From positions 35,726,333 to 35,790,332 of the forward strand of contig OX419756.1 in assembly GCA_948567375.1 (NCBI GenBank): a stretch of 64,000 bases of DNA. Direction: 5' to 3'. Below, piece after piece: positions 56,840 through 64,000 of the stretch. Origin of the DNA: Lunularia cruciata (lineage: Eukaryota > Streptophyta > Marchantiopsida > Lunulariales > Lunulariaceae). Positions within the stretch are counted from its first letter, which is position 1. Every line of letters begins with the position of its first letter. A program made the position numbers and the translations under genes. A model generated the notes under the pieces. The model ran no database searches. It was not told the origin of the DNA and saw only the letters and a program-made list of their open reading frames with translations.

Positions 56840-56980
56840 TATATTATGTGGCTCTTTTGGTGGAGCGGCTACTATGTTAGTGTGTGATAGCTATTCAAGA
56901 GGATGGCATATGGCATGTATGACTCCTCCCCTCATGATGATTCCTCAAGGACAATGGTTATGTCCTAAATGTACTTGACC
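56840..56980 (+). pseudogene. PHD-type zinc finger at the C-terminus of element B
   Basis: Reads CILCGSFGGAATMLVCD, then SYSRGWHMACMTPPL, then PQGQWLCPKC. The spacing is that of a Cys4-His-Cys3 PHD finger, including the conserved Trp two residues before the last Cys pair; the fourth ligand is Tyr (TAT, from TGT by G-to-A). It is preceded in frame-compatible order by NCAPCHLPNIDGTMDP after the integrase. PHD fingers usually read histone H3 tails; here it occupies the place a chromodomain holds in chromoviruses. It ends at TGA 56978. Confidence 0.8.
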
Positions 56981-57147
56981 TACAACTAGTTCATTCTTTA
57001 TATGGCATAGATTGCAGACAAGCAACTAACAATGGGGCTCCATAGCACCCGGCCTTCTGATCTTTGCCAATCATAGGGTATACCATATACTTGGAGTAGA
57101 TGGCTATATGGAGTTAGAGGGACCTAACCGCCAGCTAGGGAGGCAAT

Positions 57148-57690
57148 TGTAGCAATTTAGAGTTTGTGTATGACTTTATGTGATTTGTGCTTCTATAGTG
57201 TATGTTGTGTAGCGATGTATATTGTGTAGCGATGTATATACACACAATAGTTTTCATGCCATTTGTAGTGTTGCATCTAGATTGCTTGGACACTAGAGTT
57301 GCAGTGATAGTAGTTAGAGGTATTTTAGCCATTTCCCATAGATTACTTTCCGATGGTCAAATTTTGTGTTTGAAGTATTGAATTCACGGTGAGATCAACC
57401 GTCACTTTGCACCATCAAGAGTGCCGTCAATAGGACCGTTAGGGTTCCAGACCTAGCTCAAGTCCAGGGGTATACGGTTGAAGTGCAGATCTAGAGAGCT
57501 TACTTCTTTGATGTTGAGCCTTCAAGTTCCTAGTTATGGTGGACAAAGGCCAGAGAGCGTCACCTGGATTCTCTTAGCTAGAGTGTTTGTGGCTTGATTG
57601 TAATCAGTACCCAATTGTTGGCAATTTATAGAGTGACAAATCAAGTACTAATGAATTGAGTTGATTCAAGTATTGTAAACAATTTGATTA
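57148..57690 (+). repeat. 3' LTR of element B
   Basis: Preceded by purine-rich AGGGAGGCAAT. It starts TGTAGCAATTTAGAG (block P, ~105 bp to about 57252) and continues with block Q (57253-57690), colinear with the 5' LTR. Confidence 0.75.
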
Positions 57691-57691
57691 T

Positions 57692-57795
57692 TGTGGCACT
57701 TTAGAGTTTGTGTATGACTTATGTGTGAGTTTTGCTTCTATAGTGTATGATGTTGAGAGTGATGTATGTTGTGTAGCGATGTAAATACGCACGAC
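57692..57795 (+). repeat. Extra copy of the LTR start block (P2)
   Basis: TGTGGCACTTTAGAG...CGCACGAC repeats 57148-57250 (for example TTTAGAGTTTGTGTATGACTT, GCTTCTATAGTGTATG, GTGTAGCGATGTA). It follows the 3' LTR and ends at the A-B junction, so the element's right end extends past the expected LTR end by the amount missing from its left end. Confidence 0.8.
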
Positions 57796-57796
57796 A

Positions 57797-57960
57797 CATT
57801 CAACAAGGCCATTGATAACATACAAAGTACAAGGTCCTTTGGAAAGGATATCCTCTTCATGATGCCACGTGGGAATCTCTTTCTCATCTCCAGAATGCAC
57901 AGTTGTCCATCCAAGAGTTCAAAGATTCATTGGTGATGAGGAAATCACCAACTAGCGGTG
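57797..57960 (+). pseudogene. Remaining chromodomain of chromovirus A
   Basis: ATTCAACAAGGCCATTGATAA onward corresponds to C 51491-51660 (TKYKVLWKGYPLHDATWEPL equivalent), ending in the polypurine tract GGTGGGAGAAAATA before the 3' LTR. This is the right half of the chromodomain region split by B. Confidence 0.85.
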
Positions 57961-57968
57961 GGAGAAAA

Positions 57969-58392
57969 TATAACAATATGGAGTTAGCAACAAAGTTAGT
58001 CAAGGCTAACAAAGTAGTGAATAGGCCAAATTAGCATAGAATATCCTAGAAGTATTTATGACGCTTCTTGGGAAGCTTCCCACTAGCTTAGCTTGTACCC
58101 CAAATAAGTAGTTTCTAGAAAGAAGCTCCTAGAAACTTCCAACTAGCTTAGCTTGCATGCCAAGTAGGCGGCTTCAAGAAAAAAATGTCTTGAGAAGCTT
58201 CCTGGTTAACTTGGCTTGCATTCAAAGAAAGCGGCTCAAGGAAGCTCTTGAGAAGCTTCTCAAGAGCCTTGTATGCTCCCTATAAATATGAGAGCCAAAG
58301 CTCATGCTAGGCATTCGGAGTTCTCCCACATTCAAGTGTCCCAATGGGATCTTCCATTCTCCTATTTCTCTCCTTGGTCTTGATCTTTTACA
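57969..58392 (+). repeat. 3' LTR of chromovirus A
   Basis: TATAACAATATGG...TTTTACA (TG start decayed to TA). Followed by TTCCT, then LINE L5. Confidence 0.9.
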
Positions 58393-58397
58393 TTCCT

Positions 58398-60545
58398 TGA
58401 CCTTGAGTGGGTGGTAGTCCAAGTGGATTTCTCAAATGCCTTCAAAAACATTTCATGTTAGCCTTATTTTGGGCTCTTCATTTTGCAAAAGATCAAATCA
58501 CTTCATAGATCACATTAGTATGTACTCTCTATGGTATAAAGACATTATTGTTGTACAACCACCATACTACTATTGGAGAGTTCACTCAATTGGCATCTAC
58601 AAAGTGCACATGCTAAAGAGATCCTTTGGGAGTGCCATTATTTGCTCTAGCTCACTACATAGCTTTGTGTGAGGTTGCAATTGCCTTTCCCACATATCTC
58701 TTTCTAACTCTCTCAAATAACACACATACCTTGGGCCCCTTAGAGGATGGAGTCCATGCTTTGCATGCTTTCACACTTAGTTTAGATACCTTGGGTTTTT
58801 GAGTTTAAACTTGTAAATCTCAGGTTTGGAGCCAACATACAATCCTCCTTCCCTCAAACTTCCCATCAAGATCCTAGTTCCCAATATGAGGCTTGCAAGT
58901 ATTGGCCTCCTTCCTTTGAGATGATCCTTTTTGTAACTCATTCATCTCTAAGATACTTTGATTCAAGCTATTGCATATGCTCATCTACTCCCTTGACTGG
59001 AGAACACACAAGTGGCCTACACTCTCTTCTTGAGATGTTGAGTCCTATGAGCTTGATATTTGGCATGTATATAGCCTCCTCCATAAGAACTCCTTCCATA
59101 TCTATGGTCCTTCAATAGTAATATGCGGAAAACCTTCTCCATACTCTAAGGGTTGTGCATGCTCCCATAGTTATCAAATGATTGCCTGTGATTGTAGGTA
59201 CCTCTTCTTGTAACCATGGGAGGATGTGGTATCATTTCACAAGAGGTTATTATAATACCTTACCTAAGAGCATGAGAACTTGTGGCTCCTCTTTTGGTAT
59301 ATAGGTTCTTACACTCATTTCTATTACCATCTATTGCAATAGTAGACTCAAGCACCTATGATTTCCAAATATCTCTTTGGTTGGCTCTAGATTTATTGCC
59401 AAGACCTACATGTCCAATACTCTCCCCACTGTGGACTTTGTGTTCCTAAACTCTAGTAAGATTCATGCAAAGCTTAGTGAGCATATGCACACTTGCACTC
59501 TTTCTATTACCCTCATTGACACACCTTCACTTGGGATATAGCTAGGATCCTCTCTTGCAATCAAAAGAGAGTTGAAGCTTGACCTCATGCTTCTCCTTTG
59601 ATTGAGGACTTTTGGTTCATGTTAGAGGAGATCACCATTGCCCTTTGGCTTTGGCTAGGACTTCATCATCTATCATTCTTGGGCTTATTGGACCAATACC
59701 TATGTAGTTTTCCATTTGATACTAAGAGCATCCACATCTTACAATGCACCATAAGTAGAGAGCTACTAGATTTCATGATGGCATTAGACATGCAGTAGCC
59801 TAGATCCTATGATCCACTAGTTCATAAGTTCAAATCAAGCGATGGATGGTCCTACAAGGTCCACCTCATAGGAGGGTGAAGATAGATATTTTCACCTTCA
59901 AGGATGGCCAACATACTTTGCATGATGTGGTTGTGGTGAACACACTTTACCAAAGTCCTTGGCACAAGCTAGCATCCAAGCAAAAGTGTCAACAATCATC
60001 ATGAAGGAGGATCATTATGCCCCATGGCTTGCCTCCAACACCTTCATCCCTCTAATAGTAGAGTTTTTTGGCCGCCTACATCATTAATTTGATGATCTCT
60101 TTTGAGAAGTAACACAATGCTTACTTTAATTGAGAGGATCCTTGACATTCTCACTTGCCATGCTTACCTCTTATTTTTGGTAGAGAGTCTTTGTCACCCT
60201 ATAGAGACCATAAGCTCTAAGTGTTCACCATTGGGCATTAGTAGTGGGTGTGCCAATTCCATTAGTTCCATCTAGTTCTCCCACCTCAATCTTACAAGAC
60301 ATACACTTAGAAGATCTATTTCACACCATGTAGTTATATGTTCTTATATGGCTTAGGTTCCTTCTTTTTCTCAAGTACCTTACTTTAGATGGTGCTTTGT
60401 TCTCTTTGCAAGGTAGGCTTTGCCCTTGGCATCTCTCTATCAAATTGCCTTTTTCTTGGAGTCTTGAGCTCCTCCTTTCTTTTTGCTCTTTTTGGGAGTG
60501 CTTGTATCCCCTTTTCCTTTTCCTATAGGGTATATATTTGGGGCC
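58398..60545 (+). pseudogene. RT and C-terminal part of LINE L5
   Basis: Starts EWVVVQVDFSNAFKN (first RT motif), then WRVHSIGIYKVHM near 58580 and HIPWAP-like near 58725 where the active-site loop lies, and 59598-59798 (a 66-codon piece, FWFMLEEITIALWLWLGLHH) in the region upstream of the conserved C-terminus. The tail at 60380-60545 (CTTTTTGGGAGTGC, TATATATTTGGGG) matches L2's end. Confidence 0.72.
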
Positions 60546-61320
60546 TATTATCTATTCCTCTTTCACTATCTTGAGAACCTTGTGATTGCAAATTAACACC
60601 ATTAGAGGTAGCCTTTTCCACCAAAATTATCAGCACAAGAGGACTAACACAAGTGATTTATGATTGTTTCATTAAATTGAGGTGTAACTTGAGTATTATT
60701 TGTAACTTTGAAGTATTAATTGAAATGCATGTTGCCTTTCCTTCAATGGTTAATCTAGGAGGAAACAATGTTCCTATTGAAATACATTTAGATGGTAACA
60801 CATGTAGCATTGATATAGCATATACCTATACTATAGGTGTAAGGGTTTGTTCATAGCACGTCGCACTAAGTTGCATCATTAGTTAGGGTAAGAGTATTTA
60901 GGTGTAACCTTGGAGAAAGTGGTTATTTATTCCATCAAGACCTTGATAGTATAGTCAAGAAGCTTGAGCAACAAGATATGTGAGTAGTAGCCTAGAGAAA
61001 CAAGGCCAGACAACACAACCAAGTTTTTCATTAGCTTAGAGCATACATACTAGCCTACAAGTATTCCATTCTATTTCATGCCACTAGATTTGCAATAAGA
61101 GGAAGTTGGTAAAAGTGCTTTGCGTATCTTTTTGTACTCCTTGCAGATTTTCATCAATATTTATAATATTTTTCAACAAGTTATGGACCCACATTTCCCA
61201 ACACATTAAGAGTGATAGAATCTTATTCTTTTCAAAGAATTTCAAAGAGATTGAGAGACTAAAAGAGATCTTTTTGAGAGTAGATTGAGATAGAATGGGA
61301 TCAAGGAGTGTGTGAGAGAT
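60546..61320 (+). other. Region before the copia gag; 5' LTR not resolved
   Basis: Should contain the 5' LTR and leader of the copia element. A TATA-like TATTTATAATATT lies near 61157, but I cannot fix the LTR borders or a primer site without the 3' LTR. Frames here are short. Confidence 0.4.
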
Positions 61321-61329
61321 ATAGCACAC

Positions 61330-62090
61330 ATGAGTCAACTCAATGGGGATAATTTCTTGATTTGGAAATTCTAGATGATGATTGTCTTCAAGTCAAAGAG
61401 ATTTGTAAAGATCATTAATGGAACAAAGACTATACAGCAAGCTATAGAAGATGGAAGAGAGATGGATTGGCAGAGCAAGAATGATGCTGCAAAAATGTTC
61501 ATCTATGCAACCATAGAAGAGAATTATTTATAGAGACTAATCAATTGTAGAACCAAAAACCAGAAGTGGAATAAATTGATCATGTAACATGAACAATATG
61601 CTTTAGATAACAAGCACATTCTCTACCAAAGATTCTTTTAGTTACAAATGAAACTTTGAGAATACCAAGGGTTTTATTACCCATGTAGAAAATCTTGCTA
61701 GTCTATTGAGTAACCTTGGTGTTAGAATAGAAAATTACTCAATCATCACCAAGATTATTTGTACTTTTCCACAAGCTTATTGCCATATAGTAGTTGCATG
61801 GGATAATGTACCTAAGGAGCAACAAACCATCAACGGACTCACTGCAAGACTTCTCAAGGAAGAAATTGTGAATAGGTGTGAAGAGGAAAAATAAGATTAT
61901 TCATGAGAGAGCACCTTTCTAGCTATCAATAAAGAAGCATGAGAGCTGGCCACAATGGTAGGAGTTAGAAGAAGACTAACATCTCTCAATCGAAGAAGAG
62001 AATAAGCTGCAACAAATGTGGAAAGGAGGTGCATTACACAAGAGAATGCAGAGGTGAGCAAAACCTCTCAAGAAGAAAGCCGCACAATGT
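61330..62090 (+). pseudogene. Gag of the copia element
   Basis: MSQLNGDNFLIWKF near 61332 is the typical copia gag opening. The open piece 61706-61894 contains SNLGVRIENYSIITKIICTF. The zinc knuckle CNKCGKEVHYTREC at 62008-62049 is intact. Confidence 0.82.
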
Positions 62091-62139
62091 GGCTAATCCT
62101 AGAGGTCAAGCCAATGCTCTAACAACAAAAAGTATTTTA

Positions 62140-62420
62140 CTCATTGCTAGTTCTAGCATTGCCACAAGCATCAATCATCTACACAATGATTTTTGGTGTG
62201 TTGATGACGGAGCTTCACAAAACATGAATAATACACAAGCATGGTTCCAATATTTCAAGAAGATTGAAGAAGGAACCTAGCTTGTGTATGTTGTTAACAA
62301 TCAAAAGGTGTGGGTTGATGGAGTGAGAAACATCTTGATTTCTTGTAATCTTGGTGCAAAAAGACAAGGAGGAGTAATCAAAGGAGTTCTCTATGTTCCA
62401 AAGTTGTAGTACAATGTATT
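62140..62420 (+). pseudogene. Protease of the copia element
   Basis: FWCVDDGASQNMNN at about 62194-62232: DDGAS stands at the copia D-S-G-A-T active site (Asp at 62203-62205). A stop at 62278 (TAG) interrupts; VLYVPKL near 62390 is the usual C-terminal strand. Confidence 0.8.
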
Positions 62421-62479
62421 AAGCATTGGTAAAGTAGTACACAAAGGCATCCAAACCACCTAAACCAAAGAGTGCTACT

Positions 62480-63500
62480 ATCAAGAGAAAGGTGGAGCAA
62501 TGGTGATAAAGGTTGTTTTCAATTCAAAGCTTTACAGACTTCAGATCATAATTACCAAGATAAGTAACATTTCCCAAGCAAACTCTACTGTTGCAAATGA
62601 TGAGGAGAGTGAGAAGCTAAAAAAGCAAAAACAATCTCAAAAGTTAGATATTGCACTTTGGCACCAAATACATGGTGCCAAAGTGCTTGCTCATCTCAAT
62701 CTTACCTTCATTAGGAAGATGGAGAGAGAAGAAATAGAAGAGCATTTAAAACCAAATGAGGTTGGTAGTCAAAAGTCTATTCTACTATGATGAATGTGTT
62801 GTAGGAAAGTAACACAGATTACCTTTTGCAAAATCTAGCAATAGTAGAGGCAAGTACAAAGTTAGAAAAAAATTTCATAGTGATGTTTATGTTCAATGAG
62901 CATGAGCTAAATAGGAAGATCAAGATATTATCTCCTTTGTAAGATGATACTAGTGGTTTCAGACTTGTATTTTTCTTGAAAGAAAAGTTAGAAACTATAT
63001 GTTGCTTCAAACAACTTCACACATATGTAGAAATTCAATGTGGAGTGAACATCAAGAGACTAAGATCTGATAGAGGAGGCAAATAAACAAGAAAGAAATT
63101 TGTTTTTGTATGGAGTGTTGGATTATTCCATGAACTTACAATGCCTTACACTCCAAAGAAAAATGGTATCTCATGAAGAGATCATAGAATAATGTTTGAA
63201 GCAGCAAGAAGCACATTGCTTTCTAGCAAGCTATCTAGAGAGTTGTGGGCAGAAGAAATAGGAGCTGCTACACATGTTCTACATAGAGCTTTTTAGGAGA
63301 TTTTTAGAGAAAACTTCTTTCAAGCTTTGGCATGAAACAAAACCAACAATTGCACATTTGATACTTTTGGTTGCTCAATCTTTGTGCACACACCAAAGGG
63401 TCAAAGAAAGAAGTTTGATCCAAAGGGACAAGAGATGTCTTTTTTGGCATATACTTCAGAATCCAAAGCCTTCAGATCATGGGATAAAAGAAGAACTTGA
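62480..63500 (+). pseudogene. Integrase of the copia element
   Basis: LYRLQI and LWHQIHGAKVLAHLNL (62653-62700) are the pre-integrase histidine region. Further on: LRSDRGG near 63061-63085 (second catalytic Asp), TMPYTPKKNGIS near 63137-63170 (the usual TPQQNGVVER motif, Glu replaced by a stop) and SRELWAEEIGAATHVLHRAF near 63237-63293. Later FDPKGQ...FLAYTSESKAFR matches the end of copia integrase. Confidence 0.82.
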
Positions 63501-63909
63501 TATGTGAAAATAAGGATGTCAAGTTCAAACAGGAGCAACCTGATCATCTTCATTTACAAATGCTAAACTTAGTCACATATTATCTTCAAGAGAGAGATGA
63601 AGAGCAAATTAATGCTAGGATGAGCATTGATGAGATAAAAGTTGATGGAGTGTCTCCACAAGCTTATAAGGATTCTACAAAGCAAGCTATAGAAGAATCA
63701 GAAAGTAAGACTAGCATTTGTCCACTTCAAGAATCTGATTTGCAAGTGAGCTTAACTTCAACCACTCAAAATAGAGGAAATTGTAGAAGTGGGAGAATGA
63801 GAAGACCACCACAAAGACTTAGTGATTAGGATTATTGTAAGAAATCTTATGCTTGGATTGTCGTAGCTAAGATTGAAGGAGGAGATGTAGATTTAGATCT
63901 TGTTCATTT

Positions 63910-64000
63910 CTAAGATGCAGTGCAATCACTTGAGTTGGTGAAGGCCATGGATGAGGAATTCAAGTCTGTGGAGCAGAACAAGACTTGGAAGCTAACAACA
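63910..64000 (+). pseudogene. Start of copia reverse transcriptase, cut by the window end
   Basis: LELVKAMDEEFKSVEQNKTW matches the opening W-x-x-A-M-x-E-E-F of copia RT. It continues past the window. Confidence 0.8.

Larger units (their letters stand above)
42430..57795 (+). mobile_element. Ty3/gypsy element B with DNA methyltransferase and PHD finger
   Basis: An LTR-bounded gypsy element inserted in A's chromodomain; CACATT lies on both sides (42424-42429 and 57795-57800; the exact 4-6 bp duplication is ambiguous). Domain order: LTR, long leader, gag (43925-45340), protease (about 46130-46450 continuing at 52083-52170), linker (52170-52570), C5-DNA methyltransferase (52574-53510), RT (54070-54980), RNase H (54990-55300), integrase (55560-56700), PHD-type finger (56840-56980), LTR. 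Chromovirus C sits within the protease. Not a chromovirus: the C-terminus has a PHD finger in place of a chromodomain. Stops, frameshifts and lost catalytic residues show it is dead. Confidence 0.85.
37398..58392 (+). mobile_element. Chromovirus A (Ty3/gypsy), split by element B
   Basis: 5' LTR 37398-37821, primer site 37823-37837, gag about 37840-38990, protease 39092-39400, tandem array 39442-39621, RT 39780-40560, RNase H 40670-41050, integrase 41290-42300, chromodomain split between about 42360-42429 and 57797-57960, 3' LTR 57969-58392. Removing element B (42430-57795) joins a continuous chromodomain region like that of copy C. Many stops; older-looking than C. Confidence 0.9.
35230..60545 (+). 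mobile_element. LINE copy L5, host of the nested insertions
   Basis: The LINE is present as 35230-36244, 36939-37397 and 58398-60545. The first part has a proline-rich N-terminus (PPPPPTISLPN and PDPPPPQIDIPS at 35383-35613). The second matches L1 15430-15720. At 37335-37397 the RT entry (VVATPRE) begins, and after chromovirus A it resumes at 58398 with EWVVVQVDFSNAFKN, the first catalytic motif. Later blocks match L1/L2 up to the tail near 60530. Interrupted by solo LTR S2 and by A. Confidence 0.8.
61321..64000 (+). mobile_element. Ty1/copia retrotransposon, truncated by the window
   Basis: Gag (61330-62050), protease (62185-62280), GAG-pre-integrase (62640-62700), integrase (62960-63490) and the beginning of RT at the right edge, in the copia order with integrase before RT. 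Frames are broken by stops. It continues beyond 64000. Confidence 0.88.

Overview
This is a gene-poor, repeat-dominated stretch of a large eukaryotic nuclear genome, almost certainly a streptophyte plant or charophyte relative. Evidence: Ty3/gypsy chromoviruses with a C-terminal chromodomain, other Ty3/gypsy groups, a Ty1/copia element, and many copies of one non-LTR (LINE-type) family whose RT I associate with non-flowering plants and algae. The species cannot be named from sequence alone. I see no intact host gene, rRNA, convincing tRNA or CRISPR array. Most coding remnants carry in-frame stops and frameshifts, many explained by C-to-T/G-to-A change (CAG/CAA to TAG/TAA, TGG to TAG/TGA, CGA to TGA), the pattern expected after long cytosine methylation.

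Layout. 1-11.3 kb: minus-strand retrotransposon remnants: an LTR piece (1-148), a gag/protease fragment of the methyltransferase-bearing gypsy family (149-2600), an Athila/Tat-like gypsy element (about 2600-11280) and, inserted in it with a CTTCT duplication, a deleted chromovirus (5179-8423). 11.3-24.6 kb: three plus-strand LINE copies interrupted by a solo LTR (12961-13708, CTTAG duplication), a possible DNA transposon (15730-16586) and a related LTR (22661-23175), plus a less AT-biased, CpG-containing block (18.9-21.9 kb). 24.6-35.2 kb: more CpG-containing unassigned DNA, sprinkled with short LINE 3'-end copies, several with clear target-site duplications, an inverted LINE pair (29.2-31.1 kb) and a solo LTR (31547-32253, CATCC duplication).

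35.2-60.5 kb is a four-level nest: a LINE (35230-60545) holds chromovirus A (37398-58392, TTCCT duplication); A holds gypsy element B (about 42430-57795, flanked by CACATT); B holds chromovirus C (46455-52077, TGAGT duplication). 61.3-64 kb is a Ty1/copia element running off the right edge.

The main finding is element B. Its domain order is gag, protease, C5-cytosine-DNA methyltransferase (motifs I, IV, VI, VIII and X at about 52574-53510), reverse transcriptase, RNase H, integrase, and a PHD-type zinc finger (56840-56980). A retrotransposon carrying both a DNA-methylation writer and a histone-reader-type finger would link its replication to chromatin. This copy is dead, with stops, frameshifts and lost catalytic residues, but the architecture is readable, and a second fragment of the family lies at the left edge.
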